NCBI GenBank assembly: GCA_949317995.1
Contig: OX439046.1
Span: 76,322,786 to 76,386,785 of the forward strand
DNA from: Acholoe squamosa
Lineage: Eukaryota; Annelida; Polychaeta; Phyllodocida; Polynoidae
DNA length: 64,000 nucleotides
Reading direction: 5' to 3'
In this document: one piece after another, positions 22,001 to 35,047 of the stretch
How the letters are laid out: each line of letters starts with the position of its first letter
Position numbering within the stretch: the stretch's first letter is position 1
Program-made: the position numbers and the translations under genes
Notes under the pieces: model-generated
What the model was told of the DNA's origin: nothing
The model's database searches: none
What the model saw: only the letters and a program-made list of their open reading frames with translations

Positions 22001-25000
22001 AAAAAGTCCAGTAAAATAAGGCAAAATAAGGCCCGAACATTAAATAAAATCAAAGAAGGATGATTTTCGCAGAAATGATCCTTCTAAATATGGCCTCTAA
22101 CCTCTGAAAAGTTCTGGTGTCTCTGAGGCTTGGCATTTTTTTCACATGCGATTTAATGTGACAGGGTCTAATACCAACAGACTGTACACTTTGTGATTTG
22201 ATCACTGAAGCAATGGAACAAGGTACTCCTCTTACATCATACCATGTTGATTTTAATACAGAGATATCTATAGACATTGACAGAATATATCTTAATCAAT
22301 GAATATCAAACAATTGGAAAATAGCATACTGAGATTTGCTACGCTATGCATAATTATATTGCATGACTGAAGCATGAGTCATAATTATAATGAAGGAATT
22401 TCTACTTTATAAATACAATTCATATCATGATTTGTTGTATTGCTGAAATTTCTTACAATTCAATCATAATCTCTATGTTTAGATAGGTAGGACAAAAGTA
22501 TTTGAAAGCATGGTCACTTAGTCCAACATCTTTACATTATTTATGCCAAGAGAGTGAATGAAGGTTTACAAATGAAATAACTATATGATTTAGATCACAG
22601 CTTCAACCACCAATGACTAGCTTTTGAAAGACTTCCCCAATGTATACTTGTTCATAGTTTATCATGGGGTCAATCAAGAGGATCATGCAAGGTAATCCTA
22701 TATTTGTGTCTTATCTCACTGCTTTGATGTGGAAAAAGTACTTATGAGGGAAATGGGCTTGTACGATTTCACAATTCAGTATATATATACTCATCCAGAA
22801 TATTTACCAGGTGAAAAATGGCATAATACTTGAACAGGTGATCAGATTTCAGACCCTTTATTTTAGTTGTCTGGTAAAATTGTCACTCATCTTTTCATTT
22901 CTGTCAAAAGGGTTTGGAAACAGATGTAATGAGTGGTGGAAAAATGTTACTAGTGCTTCGGAGAATTGAACCCCAGCCTGTTCCAATAAACCCATAGAGT
23001 GTACAGTCAGGTCATGATAATCCAGCCACTGCTGTTGCAGCTTTAGGGTGGATGGATCTCAAATCGACTGGATGGCTGAAGCACTCTGGTTAGGGTCGGG
23101 GTCGGGGGTTATGTAAACAATGATTACAACCAAAGGATTACAACCTGAAATTTACTCACATTCAAATCGTGACTTATTAGTTCCTGACATTTCCATTTCC
23201 TCCACCATACAATAACCCTCCCCCAGGACGAATATAGCTTACATCAGCCCATAAACTGACCATTTACAATTATCATAACATATAGTTTATATTTCATTTT
23301 GTAGATTGATATCAAAGGCTGTTTTATACAAACACAGATAAACTGACACTGATTACTTCCTGTCTGCAAGTCCTAATTCAACCCCTATTGCCCCCTGCCC
23401 CAATGCTCCTATTGTATAATTTTAGTGTTTGGTTGTTACACCGGGGGGGGGGGGCAGTGAACCCCCTTAGCCCCATACAGGGCAGACCACTAAAAATGCC
23501 TGCTTACTGGCCGGCATATTTGGTGTAGATTACTTTAATGGTAGGAATTACAATTCAATAAAAGCACAGGTCTATGCAACTTTTAGGCTACAGTGGCAAG
23601 GGAAAATTTGATTAAAAAAGATAAAAAAAAAAGGTAGCCGTGTAAAGGCACAATGGCCTCAGGAATAACATATTTGGTAGTAGACATGAAAATATGACAT
23701 ACAGAAAAGGTGTGATGGCTCCATTTTCAAGTTAAAGAAGATGAGAATCAATTGCCTTAGTCAAAATAGCCCCTGCATAACACCCTCATGTAAAGGCCCT
23801 GTCCTGCCTGAGAGAGTCAAAGCTGGCCCCAGGTAGGTGGCATACCAATAGCCCCCTGGGGCCCAGGAAGGAGAGGATCCTACTTTCACTCCATTAACGG
23901 GTCTCCAGAGCAGCCCTGCTTTCACTCATTTTTGATCTGTTTGGAAATTATCAACGATCAAAAATAATCAACCTCAAATTGCCAGTAATTTGCTAAAAAG
24001 ATAATTATGACAAAATGTGAGATTAATTTGGGTTTTCATCATTTTTGAATCAGAGGAAATGAAATGGAAAGCTAAATTCACTATTGCTAAGAGTTTCCAG
24101 CGACATCAAAAATACCATTCATATCCAACTCCTAGTGAAGTCTTACCTCATTTTTGTACATCAATCATTTTTATCTGAAAATTGACAGCTTTTAACTTTG
24201 TCAAGTCTCAAAAAGTCCAGTAAAATAAGGCAAAATAAGGCCCGAACATTAAATAAAATCAAAGAAGGATGATTTTCGCAGAAATGATCCTTCTAAATAT
24301 GGCCTCTAACCTCTGAAAAGTTCTGGTGTCTCTGAGGCTTGGCATTTTTTTCACATGCGATTTAATGTGACAGGGTCGAATACCAACAGACTGTACACTT
24401 TGTGATTTGATCACTGAAGCAATGGAACAAGGTACTCCTCTTACATCATACCATGTTGATTTTAATACAGAGATATCTATAGACATTGACAGAATATATC
24501 TTAATCAATGAATATCAAACAATTGGAAAATAGCATACTGAGATTTGCTACGCTATGCATAATTATATTGCATGACTGAAGCATGAGTCATAATTATAAT
24601 GAAGGAATTTCTACTTTATAAATACAATTCATATCATGATTTGTTGTATTGCTGAAATTTCTTACAATTCAATCATAATCTCTATGTTTAGATAGGTAGG
24701 ACAAAAGTATTTGAAAGCATGGTCACTTAGTCCAACATCTTTACATTATTTATGCCAAGAGAGTGAATGAAGGTTTACAAATGAAATAACTATATGATTT
24801 AGATCACGGCTTCAACCACCAATGACTAGCTTTTGAAAGACTTCCCCAATGTATACTTGTTCATAGTTTATCATGGGGTCAATCAAGAGGATCATGCAAG
24901 GTAATCCTATATTTGTGTCTTATCTCACTGCTTTGATGTGGAAAAAGTACTTATGAGGGAAATGGGCTTGTACGATTTCACAATTCAGTATATATATACT

Positions 25001-28000
25001 CATCCAGAATATTTACCAGGTGAAAAATGGCATAATACTTGAACAGGTGATCAGATTTCAGACCCTTTATTTTAGTTGTCTGGTAAAATTGTCACTCATC
25101 TTTTCATTTCTGTCAAAAGGGTTTGGAAACAGATGTAATGAGTGGTGGAAAAATGTTACTAGTGCTTCGGAGAATTGAACCCCAGCCTGTTCCAATAAAC
25201 CCATAGAGTGTACAGTCAGGTCGTGATAATCCAGCCACTGCTGTTGCAGCTTTAGGGTGGATGGATCTCAAATCGACTGGATGGCTGAAGCACTCTGGTT
25301 AGGGTCGGGGTCGGGCGTTATGTAAACAATGATTACAACCAAAGGATTACAACCTGAAATTTACTCACATTCAAATCGTGACTTATTAGTTCCTGACATT
25401 TCCATTTCCTCCACCATACAATAACCCTCCCCCAGGACGAATATAGCTTACATCAGCCCATAAACTGACCATTTACAATTATCATAACATATAGTTTATA
25501 TTTCATTTTGTAGATTGATATCGAAGGCTGTTTTATACAAACACAGATAAACTGACACTGATTACTTCCTGTCTGCAAGTCCTAATTCAACCCCTATTGC
25601 CCCCTGCCCCAATGCTCCTGTTGTATAATTTTAGTGTTTGGTTGTTACACCGGGGGGGGGGCAGTGAACCCCCTTAGCCCCATACAGGGCAGACCACTAA
25701 AAATGCCTGCTTACTGGCCGGCATATTTGGTGTAGATTACTTTAATGGTAGGAATTACAATTCAATAAAAGCACAGGTCTAAGCAACTTTTAGGCTACAG
25801 TGGCAAGGGAAAATTTGATTAAAAAAGATAAAAAAAAAGGTAGCCGTGTAAAGGCACAATGGCCTCAGGAATAACATATTTGGTAGTAGACATGAAAATA
25901 TGACATACAGAAAAGATGTGATGGCTCCATTTTCAAGTTAAAGAAGATGAGAATCAATTGCCTTAGTTAAAATAGCCCCTGCATAACACCCTCATGTAAA
26001 GGCCCTGTCCTGCCTGAGAGAGTCAAAGCAGGCCCCAGGTAGGTGGCGTACCAATAGCCCCCTGGGGCTCAGGAAGGAGAGGATCCTACTTTCACTCCAT
26101 TAACGGGTCTCCAGAGCAGCCCTGCTTTCACTCATTTTTGATCTGTTTGGAAATTATCAACGATAAAAAATAATCAACCTCAAATTGCCAGTAATTTGCT
26201 AAAAAGATAATTATGACAAAATGTGAGATTAATTTGGGTTTTCATCATTTTTGAATCAGAGGAAATGAAATGGAAAGCTAAGTTCACTATTGCTAAGAGT
26301 TTCCAGCGACATCAAAAATACCATTCATATCCAACTCCTAGTGAAGTCTTACCTCATTTTTGTACATCAATCATTTTTATCTGAAAATTGACAGCTTTTA
26401 ACTTTGACAAGTCTCAAAAAGTCCAGTAAAATAAGGCAAAATAAGGCCCGAACATTAAATAAAATCAAAGAAGGATGATTTTCGCAGAAATGATCCTTCT
26501 AAATATGGCCTCTAACCTCTGAAAAGTTCTGGTGTCTCTGAGGCTTGGCATTTTTTTCACATGCGATTTAATGTGACAGGGTCGAATACCAACAGACTGT
26601 ACACTTTGTGATTTGATCACTGAAGCAATGGAACAAGGTACTCCTCTTACATCATACCATGTTGATTTTAATACAGAGATATCTATAGACATTGACAGAA
26701 TATATCTTAATCAATGAATATCAAACAATTGGAAAATAGCATACTGAGATTTGCTACGCTATGCATATTTATATTGCATGACTGAAGCATGAGTCATAAT
26801 TATAATGAAGGAATTTCTACTTTATAAATACAATTCATATCATGATTTGTTGTATTGCTGAAATTTCTTACAATTCAATCATAATCTCTATGTTTAGATA
26901 GGTAGGACAAAAGTATTTGAAAGCATGGTCACTTAGTCCAACATCTTTACATTATTTATGCCAAGAGAGTGAATGAAGGTTTACAAATGAAATAACTATA
27001 TGATTTAGATCACGGCTTCAACCACCAATGACTAGCTTTTGAAAGACTTCCCCAATGTATACTTGTTCATAGTTTATCATGGGGTCAATCAAGAGGATCA
27101 TGCAAGGTAATCCTATATTTGTGTCTTATCTCACTGCTTTGATGTGGAAAAAGTACTTATGAGGGAAATGGGCTTGTACGATTTCACAATTCAGTATATA
27201 TATACTCATCCAGAATATTTACCAGGTGAAAAATGGCATAATACTTGAACAGGTGATCAGATTTCAGACCCTTTATTTTAGTTGTCTGGTAAAATTGTCA
27301 CTCATCTTTTCATTTCTGTCAAAAGGGTTTGGAAACAGATGTAATGAGTGGTGGAAAAATGTTACTAGTGCTTCGGAGAATTGAACCCCAGCCTGTTCCA
27401 ATAAACCCATAGAGTGTACAGTCAGGTCGTGATAATCCAGCCACTGCTGTTGCAGCTTTAGGGTGGATGGATCTCAAATCGACTGGATGGCTGAAGCACT
27501 CTGGTTAGGGTCGGGGTCGGGCGTTATGTAAACAATGATTACAACCAAAGGATTACAACCTGAAATTTACTCACATTCAAATCGTGACTTATTAGTTCCT
27601 GACATTTCCATTTCCTCCACCATACAATAACCCTCCCCCAGGACGAATATAGCTTACATCAGCCCATAAACTGACCATTTACAATTATCATAACATATAG
27701 TTTATATTTCATTTTGTAGATTGATATCGAAGGCTGTTTTATACAAACACAGATAAACTGACACTGATTACTTCCTGTCTGCAAGTCCTAATTCAACCCC
27801 TATTGCCCCCTGCCCCAATGCTCCTGTTGTATAATTTTAGTGTTTGGTTGTTACACCGGGGGGGGGGCAGTGAACCCCCTTAGCCCCATACAGGGCAGAC
27901 CACTAAAAATGCCTGCTTACTGGCCGGCATATTTGGTGTAGATTACTTTAATGGTAGGAATTACAATTCAATAAAAGCACAGGTCTAAGCAACTTTTAGG

Positions 28001-30020
28001 CTACAGTGGCAAGGGAAAATTTGATTAAAAAAGATAAAAAAAAAGGTAGCCGTGTAAAGGCACAATGGCCTCAGGAATAACATATTTGGTAGTAGACATG
28101 AAAATATGACATACAGAAAAGATGTGATGGCTCCATTTTCAAGTTAAAGAAGATGAGAATCAATTGCCTTAGTTAAAATAGCCCCTGCATAACACCCTCA
28201 TGTAAAGGCCCTGTCCTGCCTGAGAGAGTCAAAGCAGGCCCCAGGTAGGTGGCGTACCAATAGCCCCCTGGGGCTCAGGAAGGAGAGGATCCTACTTTCA
28301 CTCCATTAACGGGTCTCCAGAGCAGCCCTGCTTTCACTCATTTTTGATCTGTTTGGAAATTATCAACGATAAAAAATAATCAACCTCAAATTGCCAGTAA
28401 TTTGCTAAAAAGATAATTATGACAAAATGTGAGATTAATTTGGGTTTTCATCATTTTTGAATCAGAGGAAATGAAATGGAAAGCTAAGTTCACTATTGCT
28501 AAGAGTTTCCAGCGACATCAAAAATACCATTCATATCCAACTCCTAGTGAAGTCTTACCTCATTTTTGTACATCAATCATTTTTATCTGAAAATTGACAG
28601 CTTTTAACTTTGACAAGTCTCAAAAAGTCCAGTAAAATAAGGCAAAATAAGGCCCGAACATTAAATAAAATCAAAGAAGGATGATTTTCGCAGAAATGAT
28701 CCTTCTAAATATGGCCTCTAACCTCTGAAAAGTTCTGGTGTCTCTGAGGCTTGGCATTTTTTTCACATGCGATTTAATGTGACAGGGTCGAATACCAACA
28801 GACTGTACACTTTGTGATTTGATCACTGAAGCAATGGAACAAGGTACTCCTCTTACATCATACCATGTTGATTTTAATACAGAGATATCTATAGACATTG
28901 ACAGAATATATCTTAATCAATGAATATCAAACAATTGGAAAATAGCATACTGAGATTTGCTACGCTATGCATATTTATATTGCATGACTGAAGCATGAGT
29001 CATAATTATAATGAAGGAATTTCTACTTTATAAATACAATTCATATCATGATTTGTTGTATTGCTGAAATTTCTTACAATTCAATCATAATCTCTATGTT
29101 TAGATAGGTAGGACAAAAGTATTTGAAAGCATGGTCACTTAGTCCAACATCTTTACATTATTTATGCCAAGAGAGTGAATGAAGGTTTACAAATGAAATA
29201 ACTATATGATTTAGATCACGGCTTCAACCACCAATGACTAGCTTTTGAAAGACTTCCCCAATGTATACTTGTTCATAGTTTATCATGGGGTCAATCAAGA
29301 GGATCATGCAAGGTAATCCTATATTTGTGTCTTATCTCACTGCTTTGATGTGGAAAAAGTACTTATGAGGGAAATGGGCTTGTACGATTTCACAATTCAG
29401 TATATATATACTCATCCAGAATATTTACCAGGTGAAAAATGGCATAATACTTGAACAGGTGATCAGATTTCAGACCCTTTATTTTAGTTGTCTGGTAAAA
29501 TTGTCACTCATCTTTTCATTTCTGTCAAAAGGGTTTGGAAACAGATGTAATGAGTGGTGGAAAAATGTTACTAGTGCTTCGGAGAATTGAACCCCAGCCT
29601 GTTCCAATAAACCCATAGAGTGTACAGTCAGGTCGTGATAATCCAGCCACTGCTGTTGCAGCTTTAGGGTGGATGGATCTCAAATCGACTGGATGGCTGA
29701 AGCACTCTGGTTAGGGTCGGGGTCGGGCGTTATGTAAACAATGATTACAACCAAAGGATTACAACCTGAAATTTACTCACATTCAAATCGTGTTCCTGAC
29801 ATTTCCATTTCCTCCACCATACAATAACCCCCCCCAGGACGAATATAGCTTACATCAGCCCATAAACTGACCATTTACAATTATCATAACATATAGTTTA
29901 TATTTCATTTTGTAGATTGATATCAAAGGCTGTTTTATACAAACACAGATAAACTGACACTGATTACTTCCTGTCTGCAAGTCCTAATTCAACCCCTATT
30001 GCCCCCTGCCCCAATGCTCC
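18995..30020. repeat. 2.2-kb tandem array, five units
   Basis: Unit starts are at 18995, 21201, 23410, 25619 and 27825; lengths are 2206, 2209, 2209, 2206 and 2196 bp. Units differ by rare substitutions, by the length of a G tract near the start (10, 12, 12, 10, 10) and by a 10-bp deletion near 29793 in the last unit. Each contains the final 80 bp of repeat A1 followed by about 2.1 kb of AT-rich, apparently non-coding DNA. A 75-codon minus-strand frame is present in every unit but has no recognisable domain. The junction TGCTCC/TGTTGTATAA recurs between units; after the last unit TGCTCC continues into CCTTCACACT, taken as the original flank. Confidence 0.97.
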
Positions 30021-30714
30021 CCTTCACACTAAGGTCTATGTCTCCACTGGGATTCCTTTGTGTGCTCTGATGTCAATATGTCTCTAAAGGCCAGGTTTTA
30101 ATCCAATTGACTGTAATATCAAGTTACATTATAATGCTAAATGGACACACTTTTCCCCAAATTTCCTGACTGGGACTGGAAGCTGAGACAACTGGATTAT
30201 CAAAGGCGATTTAAATGGTAAAATATCCGTTCCCACTAATTTCTGACTGTGAAGTGCGGGACTGGATTATCACAGACTTGATTATCGCAGCCTGACTAGT
30301 GGTTTCAGAATTTACAGCATGAAAATATCCCTATTGATTGTGTGGGGAGAAACATATTTACCCTCATAGATATCAATACCCACTGATACTACTACTAAGA
30401 CAGAGAAATGTATATGTTGAAGTGGTGCAGAGCTGGGCCCTAAGGAATTTGCATCATTTTATAAAACTGCAACATATACAGGTCATGACCACTGATTGTC
30501 CTACCCACTTTAAATTAATCACTGAAATATTCTCACTCTGTGATGCTAAACAATACAATGATTAACATGGTGCTAGGTAAACCTGAGAATATATTGCTAT
30601 TTATAACAGCCATGGTTATTTTTGATAATTGCAATAAGTTAATAGGAGTAATTAGTTCATTCTTCAAAGATTCATATGCCCTTCATTAGGTGTATAATTA
30701 TGTCAATGGTATTC
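30021..30714. other. No recognisable feature
   Basis: Apparently single-copy DNA after the array. Nothing recognised. Confidence 0.4.
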
Positions 30715-31275
30715 TAGTGCTTTGGAGGAATGCCACTATTGCTATTGAAAACAGCATATATGGCTGTTGCAATAAGATTGTAGGTTCTTTTATATAGATC
30801 CAGGGCACTAGTAAATCCCACAGAACCAGCTTGGATAAATACCATGTTAGAAGATGCCAAATAACGTTGTCTTTAGGCCATCTCTAAGGAAATTCTTAAA
30901 GAGACTGATGTTGCTAGACAACCACTGTTCCTAGAAACAGGTTATTTGATTAAGTATAGACCTTGATAATAATGTTAAGGAGATAAGACTGGCAAGGTTA
31001 CCATGTAAGAGATTCATCTACCCATTATAAGGCATTGCTGTCTCTGGTTTTCCACTGCTGCAAAGGAATGCGACGATTGCTATGGGAAATGATAGCACAT
31101 GATTGTTGCTCTATGATTGTAAATTGTTATTTTATAGATCTAGGCCACTAGTAAAACCCACAGAACCAGCCTTAATGAACACCTACACTGAAAAATGCCA
31201 AATACAATTGTGTTAAGGCTGTTGCTAAGGAAATCCTTTAAAAAGCTGCTGTTGCTAAGCAACCAAGTTTCATAG
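30715..31275 (+). repeat. Diverged direct duplication, two copies of about 220 bp
   Basis: 30715-30932 and about 31055-31275 share ordered blocks: GGAATG, ATTGCTAT, ATAGATC with GGGCACTAGTAAA or GGCCACTAGTAAA, CCCACAGAACCAGC, GCCAAATA, CTAAGGAAAT and GTTGCTA with CAACC. The many differences imply an old duplication. Each copy ends in a GTTGCT-type palindrome. Confidence 0.75.
31251..31263. promoter_or_regulatory. X-box-like palindrome
   Basis: GTTGCTAAGCAAC is a perfect inverted repeat around one base and fits the RFX-factor X-box consensus (GTTRCC-like half sites). A weaker relative, GTTGCTAGACAAC, ends the paired copy at 30910-30922. Binding is not demonstrated. Confidence 0.35.
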
Positions 31276-31410
31276 GGATAAACCAAGAAGTAAAATAGAA
31301 TCCTTGGGTGTCATATAAGTGGGGTAAGGGTGGTTATTTCTGTCATTTGACACACTATCACATCCTAAAGGAAGCATTTTAGCTGATTTCTAGTGTTGTC
31401 AATGAAAATA

Positions 31411-31424
31411 GTTGCCATGGTAAC
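31411..31424. promoter_or_regulatory. X-box-like palindrome
   Basis: GTTGCCATGGTAAC is a near-perfect inverted repeat that matches the canonical metazoan RFX binding site. It lies about 150 bp upstream of the first conserved exon of the pseudogene that follows, so it could be a remnant promoter element. That is inference. Confidence 0.4.
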
Positions 31425-31496
31425 CAATGCAGAAAGAAAAATTGCCAACATTTTTGGGAACCTTGGGGACCTAAGGAACAAGCTTATGTATCCACT

Positions 31497-32570
31497 TTGC
31501 ACGTAACTATGGTTGCCCCTGTACTAATACTGAAGAATGTGCCTTTCCTACATTCTTCAGCAAAACCATTTGACTTCAAACTACATTGTATATTCTGTGA
31601 GGAAGACCTGAATATAAGATTTGGGTGTAAAGAACCACACAAATACCGAAAGGTGGTACATGAAGTGATGAATATGAACAACATAGAAATTGTGTATACA
31701 GCTGCTGCAGACAGGTGATGAGCTAGGGAAAAGTGTACAAAACAGATTGAATAATGTTATCTTTATTCTGTAGGCGCAACATACCACCATCAATGTCAAG
31801 TCAATTTCAATTACATATCAGAGCAGCATGCCACAAAAGGTAGACCAGAAGATGCAAATAAGTTGAAGACATTTTCTGAACTGTGTAGCTTTAAGACACC
31901 AATGATGAGTGTCAATATTCCATTGCTGAGTTATCAGAACAGATGAATTCTTTCTTAAATGGATACTCGAAAAAGTGGTTAAAATAGAAACTGAAAAGCC
32001 GTTATGGAGAAAATATCACAATCACAGGAGCTCAAGGACTTAACTGTATTGTTAGCTTACGAGATACTACCCACAAAATACTTAATGCCAATTGGTACTC
32101 AGACAGGCAGTCAGACATTCATAAGGAAAGGCAGCGGATCATTGAAACAGCTGCTATCATCTTAAGGTAGGACATTCAATCACAAGTTCATGAATGCAGC
32201 ACATACCCATCATTTATAATTTATAAGAGGACTATTGCATGACAGTCCATCAAAACATCCTTTAAACTGGCTACTTTACCCCCAACAAGCGCTGCCACAA
32301 CATTCCTTCTGAATGTACCATCAAGTGCAAGCATGGTGGGGAAATTTACTAGTTCCTCAGGACTGGGGGTGAAAGTCTGAAAATGGGAACTTGCTCCCAG
32401 GGCCTACAGACCTTCCATCATCACCTGATAAAATCCCGAATATGATAAGCTGCAACTGTAAGAAGGAATGTCGGGGTCGGTGTGGATGTCGCAAACCAGG
32501 AATACCTTGCTCAACAATGTGTCGTGAATGTGCACGGGTAGATTGCTCCACCAGAACAGGACTAACATGA
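31497..32570 (+). pseudogene. Cysteine-rich invertebrate repeat-family protein, exon remnants
   Basis: Four blocks on the plus strand match, from memory, a multi-copy family of uncharacterised proteins in marine invertebrates. (a) Near 31580-31718: KLHCIFCEEDL, a CxxC start. (b) Near 31775-31890: ATYHHQCQVNFNYISEQ, a Cys/His block. (c) About 31995-32166: NCIVSLRDTTHKILNANWY and RQRIIETAAIILR, followed by a plausible splice donor (AAG|GTAGG). (d) 32290-32570: HSF*MYHQVQAWWG, VPQDWG*, LPGPTDLPSSPD, then CNCKKECRGRCGCRKPGIPC with further CREC and DC. Block d contains in-frame TGA codons where relatives have Trp or another residue, so the gene is dead. The central exons of the family are not seen. 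The function of the family is not known to me; the CxC spacing resembles metal-binding CXC/CRC motifs. Confidence 0.6.
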
Positions 32571-34443
32571 AAACTATAAAACAACAATCAGAAATGAAAG
32601 TTTCTTGAGATAATTGCTTATTATATTGTCAGATTAAAGTACAAACTGTTATGGCTGCTTGGATTTTTTTTCTTGCACAACTCTTGCAATTAAATTCCTA
32701 ACCTATCTGCAATGGGTGATTTCTGATTTATCTAATAGCTAAGGGCTTTGAGATAAAACTTGACCTGGTAGATGTAAGAGTACACAGCTGTAGCTTGCCA
32801 CAAACTTTGTATTCAGTCCATGTTGTCCTGGTGTGGTTAATGTCGTATTCTGACCCCACATTCTGGGGCACATGATGTATTATATGTATGTGTACGTTTG
32901 TTGTCATGATTCATGAGCTGTGCCAAGACAACATGACTACGTAATTCCGTAGATGTGTACATATTAGAGCTCATATAAAACATGTGTTATTGTCTATTTG
33001 TCATAAACATGTCTGGATGGTCGATTATAAATTTTACATGAAATAACATAAAATGTGATATCTATTTACCCTATTCTCTGCTTATGGTAATTTCAGTCTG
33101 ATTCAAATGTGTGATACAAGTGTTTTACAAGAAATATGGAACCCGAAAGGAGGAAATCAAATCAAAATGGCTGTCATAATGTCATGATTTGAGTAAAGTG
33201 ATCTGGGGATCCGGGATGAACAGATCCTGATATTACCAAATTAATCTGTGGGTAGCTTACGAGATACTACCCACAAAATACTTAATGCCAATTGGTACTC
33301 AGACAGGCAGTCAGACATTCATGAGGAAAGGCAGCGGATCATTGAAACAGCTGCTATCATCTTAAGGTAGGACATTCAATCACAAGTTCATGAATGCAGC
33401 ACATACCCATCATTTATAATTTATAAGAGGACTATTGCATGACAGTCCATCAAAACATCCTATAAACTGGCTACTTTACCCCCAACAAGCGCTGCCACAA
33501 CATTCCTTCTGAATGTACCATCAAGTGCAAGCATGGTGGGGAAATTTACTAGTTCCTCAGGACTGGGGGTGAAAGTCTGAAAATGGGAACTTGCTCCCAG
33601 GGCCTACAGACCTTCCATCATCACCTGATAAAATCCCGAATATGATAAGCTGCAACTGTAAGAAGGAATGTCGGGGTCGGTGTGGATGTCGCAAACCAGG
33701 AATACCTTGCTCAACAATGTGTCGTGAATGTGCACGGGTAGATTGCTCCACCAGAACAGGACTAACATGAAAACTATAAAACAACAATCAGAAATGAAAG
33801 TTTCTTGAGATAATTGCTTATTATATTGTCAGATTAAAGTACAAACTGTTATGGCTGCTTGGATTTTTTTTCTTGCACAACTCTTGCAATTAAATTCCTA
33901 ACCTATCTGCAATGGGTGATTTCTGATTTATCTAATAGCTAAGGGCTTTGAGATAAAACTTGACCTGGTAGATGTAAGAGTACACAGCTGTAGCTTGCCA
34001 CAAACTTTGTATTCAGTCCATGTTGTCCTGGTGTGGTTAATGTCGTATTCTGACCCCACATTCTGGGGCACATGATGTATTATATGTATGTGTACGTTTG
34101 TTGTCATGATTCATGAGCTGTGCCAAGACAACATGACTACGTAATTCCGTAGATGTGTACATATTAGAGCTCATATAAAACATGTGTTATTGTCTATTTG
34201 TCATAAACATGTCTGGATGGTCGATTATAAATTTTACATGAAATAACATAAAATGTGATATCTATTTACCCTATTCTCTGCTTATGGTAATTTCAGTCTG
34301 ATTCAAATGTGTGATACAAGTGTTTTACAAGAAATATGGAACCCGAAAGGAGGAAATCAAATCAAAATGGCTGTCATAATGTCATGATTTGAGTAAAGTG
34401 ATCTGGGGATCCGGGATGAACAGATCCAAATTAATCTGTGGGT
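32053..34443 (+). repeat. 1,200-bp tandem duplication, two copies
   Basis: 32053-33252 is repeated at 33253-34443 with only a few substitutions (for example CATTCATAAGG against CATTCATGAGG near 32120/33320) and a short deletion near the end of copy two. The breakpoint falls inside pseudogene block c, so copy two begins in mid-exon and carries block d with the same TGA codons. The duplication therefore followed inactivation and is recent. Confidence 0.97.
33253..33770 (+). pseudogene. Second copy of the cysteine-rich pseudogene 3' part
   Basis: Carries the end of block c and all of block d (CNCKKECRGRCGCRKPGIPC near 33651-33710) with identical in-frame stops. It has no upstream exons of its own. 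Confidence 0.6.
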
Positions 34444-35047
34444 TTCAGGATTGAGATCACTATTACCTTACTCAGCCAGAAGTGGTCTGTTACCATGGCG
34501 ACCATAAAGCTGTCTGCTTCTTTAAAGGTTGTCATGGTTATTACATTTGTCGCCTGATGTTAGCATTTGCCACATTTGTCTTATTTTCAGATTTGGTTCT
34601 GGCGTGTTTCAATCTTTAAATCTGTTAAAATGAAGTCTGTAACTGAATTAGTGCCTCAAATGTCTGGCTAAAATATGGCTAGGGAATTTAACCAATAGGT
34701 TGAGGAAGAAGGATTGAAGTACTTCATGTTTGATGAAAGTAAGATGTTTCAATCTTCTTTGTATTCTTTCATTTTTGAATGATTTGTGAAGCTCACACTT
34801 GTAGGTTTTTAAGAGAAGGATCTATCTCTGATGTCATAGCTCTGAACAATGGCTCATTGATAATTCATGAGGCTTACAGCCAATCTCTGATCAGTTTCAT
34901 TTCACAAAGGTTGTGATAATCATTCTGCCTTACCCAGATTTAGATTACTCTCTGTAATGAGGTCATGTGGAGGTCAACTGCATCCAATGATACAGCTTGT
35001 GTGTCAGATTGAGGTTAATGCATGTAATGTATTTTAGAGCCAATTGT
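34444..35047. other. No recognisable feature
   Basis: Contains loose TTACCATGG and GTCATGGTTA phrases near 34489-34540 reminiscent of the X-box-like sites upstream. Otherwise nothing recognised. Confidence 0.4.
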
